This document shows, piece after piece, positions 8,821 to 18,148 of a DNA stretch of 64,000 nt (positions are counted from its first letter, which is position 1; every line of letters begins with the position of its first letter). The translations under genes were made by a program, and so were the position numbers. The notes under the pieces are model-generated. The model saw nothing but the letters and a program-made list of their open reading frames with translations, was not told the origin of the DNA and did no database searches. This stretch comes from Lachnospiraceae bacterium JLR.KK008 (GTDB lineage Bacteria > Bacillota > Clostridia > Lachnospirales > Lachnospiraceae): assembly GCA_037015955.1 (NCBI GenBank), contig CP143548.1, positions 1,078,001-1,142,000 of the forward strand, given 5' to 3'.

Positions 8821-9777
8821 ATGGAGCAGACTGGCAAAAAGAGTATATGTGGGATTTTCGGCCACAATGTACAGACAGAAAATGTAAAGATCAGCGAACT
8901 GCATGATTTTCAGGGGCATCCGTTCAAGGTAGAGCATGATATGCAGCTCTTTGAATTATCGAAGAGTATTGAGGAGAAGGGCGTACTTGTTCCCTTGATT
9001 GTAAGACCAAACCCAATTGGATCAGGGTATGAAATCGTTGCAGGGCACAGAAGAAAAGCAGCCAGCGAATGGGCAGGTATAGACACGGTTCCTGTGATGA
9101 TTGTGCAGATGGATGATGCAGAAGCAACGATAACGATGGTGGATAGTAATTTACAGCGCGAGCATATCAAGCCTAGTGAGAAAGCTTATGCCTATAAAAT
9201 GAAGCTGGAAGCCATGAAGCAGCAGGGAAAGAAAATTACTGAACCTATGTCTCAAGTTGGGACGAAGCTGTTAAAGAATGTGGGAGAAACCGGAAAGCCC
9301 GTACTTCGTTCGGATGAGCTTTTAGCAAAACAGGTTGGGGAGAGCCGGAACCAGATTGCAAGGTATATCCGTCTGACAAATCTTATTCCCAAGATTCTTG
9401 ATATGGTGGATGAAGGGAAAATAGCGTTTACTATAGCGGTGGAACTTTCTTATCTGAAGGAAGAGGAGCAGTATGAGCTTCATGCGGTAATGGATTTGGA
9501 GCAGTGTACGCCGTCTCTTTCACAGGCAAACAGGATGAAACGCCTGAGTCAGTCAAAGGGGATTGATATGGATAAAATGTATGATATTTTGGGAGAGGAA
9601 AAAGCAAATCAGAGAGAACAGATTAAAATTAGGGCAGATTCGTTATCGCAGTATTTTCCCGCAGATTTCACACCAAAGCAGAAAGTGGAACTGATAGAAA
9701 AATTGGTCAGGGATTGGCATGAAAAACAAACAGGTATTCATAATCGTTCAGCTAAAAGAGTGGAAAAATCACGATAG
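8821..9777 (+). CDS. ParB/RepB-like partition protein
   Basis: A 318-residue ParB-family DNA-binding protein. The N-terminal ParB/Srx-type nuclease-like fold carries LSKSIEEKGVLVPLIVRP and the hallmark GHRRKAAS at about residues 78-85, followed by NLQREHI near residue 113. A helix-turn-helix region lies around residues 160-190 (LLAKQVGESRNQIARYIRLT). It would bind parS-like sites and help segregate the excised circle. No ParA ATPase is adjacent; an actin-like ParM/ParR pair follows instead, so ParB may act as an orphan regulator or clamp. AGGAGG precedes the ATG. It heads a run of plus-strand genes through the relaxase. Confidence 0.85.
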   Translation: MEQTGKKSICGIFGHNVQTENVKISELHDFQGHPFKVEHDMQLFELSKSIEEKGVLVPLIVRPNPIGSGYEIVAGHRRKAASEWAGIDTVPVMIVQMDDAEATITMVDSNLQREHIKPSEKAYAYKMKLEAMKQQGKKITEPMSQVGTKLLKNVGETGKPVLRSDELLAKQVGESRNQIARYIRLTNLIPKILDMVDEGKIAFTIAVELSYLKEEEQYELHAVMDLEQCTPSLSQANRMKRLSQSKGIDMDKMYDILGEEKANQREQIKIRADSLSQYFPADFTPKQKVELIEKLVRDWHEKQTGIHNRSAKRVEKSR

Positions 9778-9802
9778 AAACAGATGATTGGAGGATAAAG
9801 TT

Positions 9803-10099
9803 ATGGGTAGGCAGAAAAAAGAATTATCAATATTTGAACAAATGGGTGGCACTTACACAGAAAAAGACGGTATCTTATATCCCAATATCCGTATTGGCGA
9901 AGAAGAAACAGAAGCAATGCAGAATACCTTTTCAGGAAAATACGGAGATTTATGGAAAAAGTATCTGAAAGAAAACCAGCCGGAAAGATATTATCATTTG
10001 GTTCATTTAGGGCAGTTGAGACAAAAAGCGGCAGAAATCAATGAAGAAGCAAATGAATTGCTGGAAAGGATTATGCAAAAGTATTTACAGAAGCATTAA
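9803..10099 (+). CDS. TnpV-like transposon-encoded protein
   Basis: A 98-residue protein resembling TnpV, a small protein of unknown role common on clostridial mobile elements. Characteristic features are the opening GTYTEKDGILYPN, the central GKYGDLWKKYLKEN, and the helical tail LGQLRQKAAEINEEANELLERI. The ATG at 9803 is used (GGAGGA about 7 bases upstream). It lies 25 bases after parB in the same direction, probably in one operon. Function unknown. Confidence 0.6.
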   Translation: MGRQKKELSIFEQMGGTYTEKDGILYPNIRIGEEETEAMQNTFSGKYGDLWKKYLKENQPERYYHLVHLGQLRQKAAEINEEANELLERIMQKYLQKH

Positions 10100-10120
10100 C
10101 CGGAGAATCCAGATTCTACA

Positions 10121-10204
10121 ATGGAAATGTGGCAGCTTCGGGAACAGGCTAAGGCAATGGCAGAGGAAGTGGTTCTTCAAGATGTTGTCTACTGCTATCA
10201 CTAA
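10121..10204 (+). CDS. Very short ORF between the TnpV-like and ParM-like genes
   Basis: A 27-codon frame from ATG to TAA, beginning MEMWQLREQAKAMAEE, that fills the gap after the TnpV-like gene. It has no clear Shine-Dalgarno of its own and could be translated by coupling, or be a remnant. It is reported because it occupies the space in frame; no function can be given. Confidence 0.3.
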   Translation: MEMWQLREQAKAMAEEVVLQDVVYCYH

Positions 10205-10231
10205 ATCAAAACGAAAAGAGAGGGAAAAATT

Positions 10232-11173
10232 ATGGCGAATATAAGAGAATATAACATGAATGGAACATTGATTTTAGGAATTGATCATGGATATGGGAAT
10301 ATCAAAACAGCACACAGGGTATTTCCAACAGCGCTGATCAAGAGTGAGAAAGCGCCAACTTTCAGTAAAGATTATTTGGAGTATGATGGACATTTCTATA
10401 TTATCGGGGAAGGTCATAAGAGCTTTATCGCTGAAAAGCAGTCGGATGATGATAATTATATCCTGACGCTTGCGGCAATTGCAAAAGAACTGAACGCAAG
10501 GGAATTAACCTCTGCCAGAGTGCATCTTGCAGCAGGACTTCCGTTGAAGTGGGTGCAGGCGCAGAGAGAATCTTTCCGTCAATATCTGATGCAGAATAAG
10601 ATTGTGCAATTTCGTTATAAAGGCAGACAGTACGAGGTTGAGATTGCCGGATGTACGGTCATGCCGCAATGCTATTCTGCGGTGGCGGAAAACTTGAAAG
10701 ATTTTAAAGGGATGAATTTACTTGCCGACATTGGCAACGGAACAATGAACATCATGTATTTAAACAATGGAAGGGCGATGGAGAGTAAATCATGGACAGA
10801 GAAACTCGGTGTTTTCCAGTGCATGCAGCGTATCCGCAATAAGGTGCTGGACGAAACGGGAACAAACCTGATGAACGAGGTCATTGAAAATTATCTGAGG
10901 ACAGGGGAAACGGATATTGCAGAGCCTTATGCCTCACTCATGAAAGAAGCAGCAGTTTCCTATGTACAGGAGATTTTTCAGAAGCTGAAGGATTATGAAT
11001 ATAATGAAAGCCTTATGCAGCTTCACTTTATGGGCGGCGGCGCAAGAATCGTGGAAGTTGTCGGGGAATATAACCGGGAGAGGACGCATTTTAATCACGA
11101 TATCTGTGCGACTGCAAAGGGATATGAATATTACTGTTACATGATTTTGCGCCACAACAAAAAGTGCAGCTAG
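10232..11173 (+). CDS. ParM/StbA-family actin-like plasmid segregation ATPase
   Basis: A 313-residue actin-like ATPase. The phosphate-1 motif is visible near the N-terminus (LGIDHGYGNIKTA, about residues 15-27). The phosphate-2-type motif LLADIGNGTMNIMYL is at about residues 162-176, and a glycine-rich adenosine motif, FMGGGARIVE, at about residues 266-275. Such proteins polymerise to push plasmid copies apart. It is followed 15 bases later by a small ParR-like gene, the usual arrangement. This supports a plasmid-like extrachromosomal phase for the element. AGAGAGGG precedes the ATG. Confidence 0.8.
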   Translation: MANIREYNMNGTLILGIDHGYGNIKTAHRVFPTALIKSEKAPTFSKDYLEYDGHFYIIGEGHKSFIAEKQSDDDNYILTLAAIAKELNARELTSARVHLAAGLPLKWVQAQRESFRQYLMQNKIVQFRYKGRQYEVEIAGCTVMPQCYSAVAENLKDFKGMNLLADIGNGTMNIMYLNNGRAMESKSWTEKLGVFQCMQRIRNKVLDETGTNLMNEVIENYLRTGETDIAEPYASLMKEAAVSYVQEIFQKLKDYEYNESLMQLHFMGGGARIVEVVGEYNRERTHFNHDICATAKGYEYYCYMILRHNKKCS

Positions 11174-11188
11174 AAAGAAGGTGCAGGA

Positions 11189-11644
11189 ATGACAGGAAAT
11201 ATCCGTAACCGCAATGTGCGGTTTTATGAGGAAAAGGAAGCTGACAGACGGGCATGGGAAATACTTCACTCAGAAGCTGTCAGGGCATTTCCCTCGCAGA
11301 ATGACTTTATCATTCAGGCAATCAATGATTTTTATGACAGGCATCTGGCAATATCGGATGATCCTTATCTGGAAACAAGGGAAAAAGAGGATGCCTTTGC
11401 AGATAGGATCGTGGAAAAGGTGGAACAGAAAGTGCTTGGCAACCTGTCACAGCTTATCGGCATTTACCTTTTGCAGCAGAATATCTTGGCAACAGGAAAT
11501 GATGCACGAGCGGAAAATTATTTGAAAGAAAATGGGGAGATGCAGGTATTAAGTTCCGGCGGTGGTATTCTGCAAAATGGCGGGGAAGCTGAAACAGAGG
11601 AACTGGAGGAGAATGAGTTCCTTGATTTCAGTTTTGGAGGATAG
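11189..11644 (+). CDS. ParR-like partner of the ParM-like protein
   Basis: A 151-residue protein directly downstream of the ParM-like gene. Residues 1-50 look like a short DNA-binding ribbon-helix-helix-type region (RNVRFYEEKEADRRAWEIL, AFPSQNDFIIQAINDFYDR). The C-terminal half is acidic and ends in an aromatic tip (EFLDFSFGG), as expected for an adaptor that binds filament ends. Assignment rests on position and composition more than on motifs. GAAAGAAGG precedes the ATG. Confidence 0.5.
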   Translation: MTGNIRNRNVRFYEEKEADRRAWEILHSEAVRAFPSQNDFIIQAINDFYDRHLAISDDPYLETREKEDAFADRIVEKVEQKVLGNLSQLIGIYLLQQNILATGNDARAENYLKENGEMQVLSSGGGILQNGGEAETEELEENEFLDFSFGG

Positions 11645-12218
11645 CCGGAATGGGGGTTCTTAGGGGGCAAAGCCCCCTGAGCAGGTAGCACCGGTGGCGC
11701 AGACAGTGAGGAAGAAATAAAAACCGGAGTGTCCGGCAGGCACTCCGGTTTTTATTTTTGACGAGCTGGCAAGCCAACGGTACTACCTGCCTATATCATT
11801 CCCACCACATCGGCGGCAGGTGGAAAAGTGCCTGAATGGGAAAGTGATGTGGGAAAGCCGGACGGAGCGCAGAGCGAGGGGAGGCTTTCGTCTGGAAGCT
11901 GCGTTTTTTGCAGCGGACAGACTTATGGGAATGATGTGTCCTGCTTACGGAGCATTTCTACGACAAGGCTACAGAAAATGCGGTGAATGGTATCGAATGG
12001 AGACAAAGGAAAGAGGGATTGCAGCCAATATTTGAATTGAAATCGTGATATTGAAAATGTAGCCACTACTGCAAATGTCAGTAGCCAATTGAATAAAGGT
12101 GGATACAGGAAGTGAGAATTTAGGAGCCATACACGTTGAGAAGAATGTGTCTGGTTCTTTTTTGATGCAAGGTTGTTTTTAGAAGATAGAGAGATCATTA
12201 TCAGATTGGAGGAAATTT
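11645..12218. other. Non-coding region before mobC; candidate oriT
   Basis: About 570 bases without a convincing gene. It holds AGGGGGC-AAA-GCCCCCT (11662-11678) and an imperfect 13-base inverted pair at 11681-11693 and 11778-11790 that flanks a terminator hairpin. A further inverted pair, ATCATTCCCA near 11796 and TGGGAATGAT near 11926, lies beyond it. A dense set of inverted repeats just upstream of mobC and the relaxase gene is where an origin of transfer would be expected. No nick-site consensus could be confirmed. AGATTGGAGG before 12219 serves mobC. Confidence 0.4.
11719..11760 (+). terminator. Strong Rho-independent terminator
   Basis: A perfect 13-bp stem, AAAAACCGGAGTG (11719-11731) with CACTCCGGTTTTT (11741-11753), loop of 9 bases, followed by ATTTTTG. 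It can also work on the other strand. Confidence 0.85.
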
Positions 12219-12572
12219 ATGGGAAACAGGACAAGGGATAGAGTAATCTATATCCGAACCGATGAAAGGCTGCAGGCAGAGTTTGAAAAACAAAAAGAAG
12301 CTAGCGGATACGGCAGCAATGCAGATTTTATAGATTATCTATTGCGGGTAAGTGAAGGAAAACAGGCAGATGGCGTTACGCTGAAGGATGTGCGTAATTT
12401 ATTGTCAGAGCTTTCGGCGGAACTCAAAAAACAGGGAGTCAATATCAACCAGATAGCAAAGATATTCAATACCTATGGCGGCATGGATATGAAGCAGCCA
12501 CTTGAATATACGGAATACAGATATAAACAAATTGAAAACAGTCTGCTTCGTATATGGGAGAAAATAACCTAA
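12219..12572 (+). CDS. MobC-like relaxosome accessory protein
   Basis: A 117-residue protein with an N-terminal ribbon-helix-helix pattern (DRVIYIRTDERLQAEFEKQ) and a C-terminal segment like MobC family members (LSAELKKQGVNINQIAKIFNTYG). MobC proteins bind oriT and help the relaxase nick it. AGATTGGAGG precedes the ATG. The end overlaps the region before the relaxase gene, so the two are translated together. Confidence 0.75.
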   Translation: MGNRTRDRVIYIRTDERLQAEFEKQKEASGYGSNADFIDYLLRVSEGKQADGVTLKDVRNLLSELSAELKKQGVNINQIAKIFNTYGGMDMKQPLEYTEYRYKQIENSLLRIWEKIT

Positions 12573-12601
12573 ACAGAAAAAATGAGGGGAGAATGTGGTC
12601 T

Positions 12602-14059
12602 ATGGCAGAGGTTTATGGAAATGTCAATGTGAATTACAGTTACTGCAAATCTGTCGCACAGTTAAAAAGTGCGGCAGATTATATTCTTGGAACGAAAAAA
12701 GAACAGATAAAAGAAGGAATCCAAAAGACAAGAGCGGATCTGTACGGAGCGTTTGGATGTAACAGGGATAATTTTGCTAACAGTCTGCTGATAACAAGGA
12801 AAATGCACGATAAAAAATATTCTCGTTACAAGCAGAAAGATATTCTGGCGCAAAAGATGTCGATTTCTTTTCATCCGGATGATAACGATAAGCTGACCTA
12901 TGAGGAAGCAGATAAGATAGCAAGGGAATTTGCACATAAATTCTTTTGGAGCAAAGGATATGAAGCAATGTGGGCGGTGCATATGGACACAGAGCATATC
13001 CATGTGCATTTTATTGTGAGCAACTGTAATCTGAAGGATGGTAAATCTTTCCGCAGGGGAATGCCGGAATTGAAAGAGATGTCGCAGTTTTTCGGGGAAC
13101 AGTGCATGGAGCGGGGGCTGACACATTCGGTCAGGGATACATTCTATAATGAGGAACGGACGCAGGAACGGAAAAGTTTTGCGGAATGCCAGATGCAGAA
13201 GCATGATAAGTTGTCTTTTAAGGAAGAGATCAAGACTTATGTAAGACTGGCAATGAACAGCACTGAAACAAGAACGCTTGCGGATGTGGTGGAGATGTTA
13301 AAGAAAATATATCTCATGGATATACGATTAAAAGGGAATACCATTAGTTATGCACTTCCGTACCATGCGGGTAAAGCAGGAAAAGCGCAGGCGGTCAGGG
13401 GAAGCAAGCTTGGGAACCGTTTTACAGTGGCAGGGATCAGACAGTATATGCAGGAGAAAGAGCAGAAACAGGTGGAATACAGGCGTACCATGCAGGATAT
13501 TGAGGAAGCAAAGCAGTATCTTGATGATTATGAGGAATGGAGCGAGGAGAGAGGAAAAGCGGATAAATCAGAATATGTTTCTCCATATTCTGAGAGTGTT
13601 TGGGGTAAAGAATCGGAGATGACGGTAGAAGCAGATAAAAAGAGTGGCAGGAATATTTCATTTTACGAAGCCTTCGACCGTTTTCAGGTAGATAATGACG
13701 TGAATGAGAATGATGAAGAAATCTTTTATGGAAGTGTTTTTCAAGAGTTCAATGAACAGTGGCAGGGTAAAAAAGAAGCTGTTTTAGAGAAAAAATCAGA
13801 AATTATCAGACAAGAAGATATAGATTTTTCAAAGCTTTCCCTAGAAGAACGTGCAAAGCTGCTTCCACCACCGACAAGCAATCAAATGACAGAATTAAAA
13901 GAGTATCAGAAGCGGATGGGATATGATGAAGGCAAAATAAAAAGTATGAAATATAAGATGACAGTCTATGATGAGTTCTTGAAAGAGTATGAGTATCGGA
14001 AAAAACATTGCGGAGTAATGGATAATATTCAGAAAAAGCGAAGAGGTAGGGAACGATGA
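12602..14059 (+). CDS. MOB-family relaxase (mobilization endonuclease) of the outer element
   Basis: A relaxase of about 485 residues that nicks oriT and pilots the transferred strand. The histidine triad HMDTEHIHVHF is at about residues 127-137, the metal-binding motif of MOBP/MOBV-type relaxases. The N-terminal YILGTKKEQIKEG region and the FAHKFFWSKGYEAMWAVH segment precede it. ATG 12602 is preferred because GAGGGGAG lies at a good distance; ATG 12593 is too close. The C-terminal half is charged, as in other relaxases. The element needs a helper's secretion system. Confidence 0.85.
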   Translation: MAEVYGNVNVNYSYCKSVAQLKSAADYILGTKKEQIKEGIQKTRADLYGAFGCNRDNFANSLLITRKMHDKKYSRYKQKDILAQKMSISFHPDDNDKLTYEEADKIAREFAHKFFWSKGYEAMWAVHMDTEHIHVHFIVSNCNLKDGKSFRRGMPELKEMSQFFGEQCMERGLTHSVRDTFYNEERTQERKSFAECQMQKHDKLSFKEEIKTYVRLAMNSTETRTLADVVEMLKKIYLMDIRLKGNTISYALPYHAGKAGKAQAVRGSKLGNRFTVAGIRQYMQEKEQKQVEYRRTMQDIEEAKQYLDDYEEWSEERGKADKSEYVSPYSESVWGKESEMTVEADKKSGRNISFYEAFDRFQVDNDVNENDEEIFYGSVFQEFNEQWQGKKEAVLEKKSEIIRQEDIDFSKLSLEERAKLLPPPTSNQMTELKEYQKRMGYDEGKIKSMKYKMTVYDEFLKEYEYRKKHCGVMDNIQKKRRGRER

Positions 14060-14292
14060 TATTAATAGAAAGATATAATAATGTCACATACTTTCTTTCT
14101 CAGAGATGAATAAGCAATGCTATTCGTACAAAATATTTATTATATTTGCTATGGAAAACAGCAGTTGAATATTTTTTCGAGAACGAAATATGTAATTTGT
14201 GGATATTTGGTTGGAAAGAAGTAAATATGTAGCAAAAGGAATTGATTAACGCTATAGCATGTGCTATATTCTAAGAGTGGAGGTATAGACAT
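14060..14292 (+). promoter_or_regulatory. Promoter and palindromic operator of the XRE/IetAS operon
   Basis: A perfect palindrome, TATAGCA-TG-TGCTATA, at 14253-14268, is followed by TATATT. It overlaps the likely -10, with TTGATT upstream at 14242 as -35. It sits 25 bases before the small XRE regulator, the natural autorepressor for it. Otherwise the stretch is AT-rich and non-coding. Confidence 0.5.
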
Positions 14293-14505
14293 ATGGCATT
14301 TAGTGAGATAATTAAGTGTATTAGAAAAGAATTGGGAATTACACAAGAAGAACTGGCTCATGAATTGAATGTAAGTTTTTCTACGATTAATAGATGGGAA
14401 AATGGACACAGAGTTCCTAAAAGATTAGCAATCGTATGTTTAATAGAATTTTGCAAAAAGAATACTGTAGGTATGAATGTGATTTCGGAATTAGAAAAAT
14501 TTTAG
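14293..14505 (+). CDS. Small XRE-family helix-turn-helix regulator
   Basis: A 70-residue protein that is almost entirely one Cro/CI-type helix-turn-helix domain. IIKCIRKELGITQEELAHELNVSFSTINRWENGHRVPKRLA shows the scaffold helix, recognition helix and conserved WENG turn. It lies 46 bases before the ATPase gene in the same direction, with a palindrome in its promoter, so it probably controls the defence genes downstream. AGTGGAGG precedes the ATG. It is visibly more AT-rich than the mobilization genes to its left, which suggests a separate origin for the island. Confidence 0.85.
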   Translation: MAFSEIIKCIRKELGITQEELAHELNVSFSTINRWENGHRVPKRLAIVCLIEFCKKNTVGMNVISELEKF

Positions 14506-14551
14506 AAGTGCAATAATCTTCAAACAATGCTGGTCTGAAAGGAGATTACAA

Positions 14552-15541
14552 ATGGCTAGAGCCGATTTATTAAAAAAATTATTTAGTAGTTTTAAGCAGG
14601 ATAATAAAGAAATGTTTTATGCTGTGGCAACAGAAATAATTGAAGATGAAAAAAAGAAAAACCATGGTATATTGGCAGACGATTTGAAATTAATTTTGAA
14701 TGGAAATTATAAAAAGAAAAGTGTAAATACTTTTTCTGTAAACACTCCAAGAGATAAAGATAAAGATATGCCCTTAATTGAAATAATATATCCGGAAAAA
14801 TATTTTTCGGATTTGATTGTTTCGGAAAATAGAATTATTCAATTGCAACAGATAATAAAAGAATTTAATAACTGGGATATATTAGTAAGCAACGGGGTCT
14901 TTCCTATAAGAAGAGCATTGTTCTATGGACCGCCGGGATGTGGTAAAACGTTAGCAGCACAAGCTCTAGCGGGAGAAATAGGGATTCCAATGCTATATGT
15001 AAGATTTGATGCATTAATTTCATCATATTTAGGAGAGACTGCAAGCAATATTAGTAAAGTATTTGACTATGCAAAAAAGGATAGTTGGTTGATTTTTTTT
15101 GATGAATTTGATGCGATTGGAAGAAGTCGTAATGATAATACAGAGCATGGAGAAATAAAAAGAGTTGTTAATGCCTTTCTGCAGCAAATTGATAATTATA
15201 AAGGACACTCATTAATTATTGCAGCAACTAATTTTGAACAGTCATTGGATTATGCGATTTGGAGACGGTTTGATGAAACTATACGCTTTGATATGCCCTC
15301 CAATGATGAAAAAATGAAGTTGTTTGAACTAAGAATGAAGAGATTTAAAGGACCTGTACATGTTTTGGAACAATATCTGAATGAACTGGAGATGTTTTCG
15401 CATTCAGATATTGAAAAAGTTTGCCAAATAATAATGAAGCAATGCATATTGGACGGAAAAAAAATTTATACAAAAAGCGATATTGAGCAAGCAGTAAAGA
15501 AGCAGGAAAAAAATGTTTCTTTGAGAAAAACTCGATATTAA
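14552..15541 (+). CDS. ietA: AAA+ ATPase of an IetAS-like defence pair
   Basis: A 329-residue AAA+ ATPase. Walker A GPPGCGKT is at residues 126-133, Walker B IFFDEFD ends at Asp184/Glu185, sensor-1 AATN follows, then RRFDE with the arginine finger. Residues 1-100 form a separate helical N-domain. The gene lies 14 bases before a subtilisin-like protease. An AAA ATPase plus S8 peptidase pair is the make-up of the IetAS system, known first for plasmid stability and later as an anti-phage system. The name rests on this architecture, not on an alignment. AAGGAG precedes the ATG. Confidence 0.7.
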   Translation: MARADLLKKLFSSFKQDNKEMFYAVATEIIEDEKKKNHGILADDLKLILNGNYKKKSVNTFSVNTPRDKDKDMPLIEIIYPEKYFSDLIVSENRIIQLQQIIKEFNNWDILVSNGVFPIRRALFYGPPGCGKTLAAQALAGEIGIPMLYVRFDALISSYLGETASNISKVFDYAKKDSWLIFFDEFDAIGRSRNDNTEHGEIKRVVNAFLQQIDNYKGHSLIIAATNFEQSLDYAIWRRFDETIRFDMPSNDEKMKLFELRMKRFKGPVHVLEQYLNELEMFSHSDIEKVCQIIMKQCILDGKKIYTKSDIEQAVKKQEKNVSLRKTRY

Positions 15542-15554
15542 GGGGGATTAAAGC

Positions 15555-18080
15555 ATGGCAGAATATAATCATATTGAAATAATGCGAGAAGAAATGGTAC
15601 GACCGTATAAGTTTCCGCCATATAAAAATGCACCACATCCACCTGTACGCAATAGGAAGCAACATGGAGAGGAACTGAAAATACAATTGGAGACATCATT
15701 AAATGAGATTTTAGTTAAAAGACGTGATATTGGAATTCAGTCTGAAAATCTTGTTGTCTTGGAATTAATGAGTGATGCGCTTTCACCTAAGCGACTTGAA
15801 GATTTGGTGCGCAAATTTAATATGTATTTAGTAGAAGAAACTGATATACCAAATAGTAATAAGTCCAAACTTGTAGTTCAATTTGAAAATGTGAATGACA
15901 TACAGGCGTTTAATCATGAAAGAAATTTATGGGAAGAAGATGATGAAAGTGAATCTATTATGACATATGCGCAGAGAAGAGACATATTTTGCTGTATAGA
16001 TACCATAAGAACAGTAACAAGAGAAGACAGAATAGGAGTCAGGTTAAAAGAGTATTTTACAAATGCTGCCTTATTTCCAACGGGATTATTTGTTGTGAAT
16101 ATAGATGTTTGGTTTAATGGAGAAAAAACGACAGCACTTGAAGTTGAAGGGCAAATTAGGGATGTCTTAGGAACTGGAGGAAGTAAGCTGTTAGGGGATT
16201 TATTTCAGACACCAAGTTTACTTTTGGGAAGAGTATTAGTGAATGAATTTACGCTAAATGCTTTATTAGATATGGATATTATTGCAATGATAGAATTGCC
16301 ATTTAGTAAGGTTTCTTCAGAACCATTTGAATTATTGAAGTCAGATTATGAACCTATTGTACAGGACGAATTAACAGATGAAGCACCATTGGCGGCAGTT
16401 TTGGATTCAGGAGTGTATACTGGAAACCCGTTATTAGAGCATGTAGTTGTTGCCGAGGAAGAGTTTGATATGACGGAAAATACAACAACAGATATGAATG
16501 GACATGGTACGGGAGTTGCAGGCATTGTAGTGTATGGAGACTTTGATAAATGCCTGCAGACCAATATTTTTAAGCCATTGGTTAGGATTTGTAATGGAAA
16601 AATAATGCATGATGAAGAGGGAGAGCCTTGTTTCCCATTGGACAAAAGACCAGAGCAAATGGTAAAAGAAGCAATAGAATATTTTCATGACGAATTTGGA
16701 TGTAGAATATTCAATTTATCTGTTGGAGACAGAGAACAGCTGTATTGTGGTGGACGGCAGTTTGCATGGGCAGAAATGCTGGATGCGTTATCACGAGAGT
16801 TGGATATTGTCATTGTTATAAGTGCAGGAAATTTAGATAATCCGGAGTTGGCGGAATTTATTTCACGTGAACAGTTAATGGAACAATGTCGTGATCAGTT
16901 ATTTCAGAAGGAACATAGGCTTATTGCTCCAGCAACATCAGCATTAGGAATAACTGTTGGATCTATAACCAGATTTGATGAGCCATCTGCGATTCCTCAT
17001 GGGATTGCAAGAATTTCTGTTGGTAAGAAAGATTATCTATCTGTGTTTACCAGAATAGGAAAAGGAGTAAATAAAGCAATAAAACCTGATTTTGTTGATT
17101 ATGGTGGGAATTTTGCCGTTTCACAGTTTACGAGGGGAAGAAATCAATGGTTTAAAAAAGATATGAGATTGTTGGAGCCTACACTGAATAATGGTAATGA
17201 TAAAATATTTAAGGGATATTGTGGAACAAGTTTTTCTGCTCCGCATGTTACACATATAGCAGCAAGAATAGAAAGAGCATTAGAAAAACAATTGAATGAG
17301 AAGCCGTCTGCAAACTTGATACGTTCATTATTAGTAAATTCAGCAAGATGTACGGAAGATATGATTGAATGGGGCGAGAAATCTAAAGATGGATTATATA
17401 CAGGTAAAGATAATCCCAAACAAGAAAGAAGACTTCGGCTGTATGGGTTTGGAAAAGCCGATGAAAGTGTATTATATTCCGATTATAACAGAGTGACATT
17501 ATTTGCGGAGGACAGGCTTTCATTACGCTCTTTTCATCTTTATAAAATACCAATGCCTAAAGAGTTTTTGCTGACGAAGGCAGATAAAACTATTTCAATC
17601 AGTTTGGCATATAATCCCATAACAAGACTTAGCAGAAAGGATTATTTAACAAATAATTTGTGGTTTGAGGTTTTTAGGAAGATAGATGAAGAGACGTTAG
17701 TTCAGTATAAGGCAAAAAAGGAGTCAGGGCAAGACAACGAAGATGATTTGGATAAATTTCCAAATCAATATAAAGCGGATTTTTCTCCGGGATATAAGGA
17801 AATTAGTAAAGGAACATTGCAACAACGTATTTGGAAAAAGAAAGCCAGAGGTGGGAAGGATTTACTTTGGGACGTAAATGATCCATACATATATATTTTG
17901 GTTACTGGTAAAGAAAGATTTAAGTATGCCGAACAGGAAATGCCGCAGGATTACGCATTGGCTATTACTTTTTCTTATGACGGTGAAGAAGATATTAAAT
18001 TATATGACAGATTAAACGCAAATGTCAGAGTGAGAAGGCGTCAGGAAGAGAGGGCACGCGACAGAGCAAGGCAAAAGTGA
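15555..18080 (+). CDS. ietS: Subtilisin-like (S8) serine protease of an IetAS-like defence pair
   Basis: An 841-residue S8-family peptidase without a signal peptide, so cytoplasmic. The catalytic triad is Asp284 (AVLDSGV), His317 (GHGTGVAG) and Ser559 (GTSFSAPH), all intact. A domain of about 270 residues with no recognised fold precedes the protease, and about 200 residues follow it. The protease is probably held inactive until the ATPase partner senses infection; the target is unknown. AGGGGG sits about 10 bases before the ATG. The gene lies at the centre of a defence island. Confidence 0.75.
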   Translation: MAEYNHIEIMREEMVRPYKFPPYKNAPHPPVRNRKQHGEELKIQLETSLNEILVKRRDIGIQSENLVVLELMSDALSPKRLEDLVRKFNMYLVEETDIPNSNKSKLVVQFENVNDIQAFNHERNLWEEDDESESIMTYAQRRDIFCCIDTIRTVTREDRIGVRLKEYFTNAALFPTGLFVVNIDVWFNGEKTTALEVEGQIRDVLGTGGSKLLGDLFQTPSLLLGRVLVNEFTLNALLDMDIIAMIELPFSKVSSEPFELLKSDYEPIVQDELTDEAPLAAVLDSGVYTGNPLLEHVVVAEEEFDMTENTTTDMNGHGTGVAGIVVYGDFDKCLQTNIFKPLVRICNGKIMHDEEGEPCFPLDKRPEQMVKEAIEYFHDEFGCRIFNLSVGDREQLYCGGRQFAWAEMLDALSRELDIVIVISAGNLDNPELAEFISREQLMEQCRDQLFQKEHRLIAPATSALGITVGSITRFDEPSAIPHGIARISVGKKDYLSVFTRIGKGVNKAIKPDFVDYGGNFAVSQFTRGRNQWFKKDMRLLEPTLNNGNDKIFKGYCGTSFSAPHVTHIAARIERALEKQLNEKPSANLIRSLLVNSARCTEDMIEWGEKSKDGLYTGKDNPKQERRLRLYGFGKADESVLYSDYNRVTLFAEDRLSLRSFHLYKIPMPKEFLLTKADKTISISLAYNPITRLSRKDYLTNNLWFEVFRKIDEETLVQYKAKKESGQDNEDDLDKFPNQYKADFSPGYKEISKGTLQQRIWKKKARGGKDLLWDVNDPYIYILVTGKERFKYAEQEMPQDYALAITFSYDGEEDIKLYDRLNANVRVRRRQEERARDRARQK

Positions 18081-18148
18081 TTTTAAGCATAGCATGGTGG
18101 CATAATCTATATGGATGGAACAAAAGATATTAGATTTGGAGGAAAATT

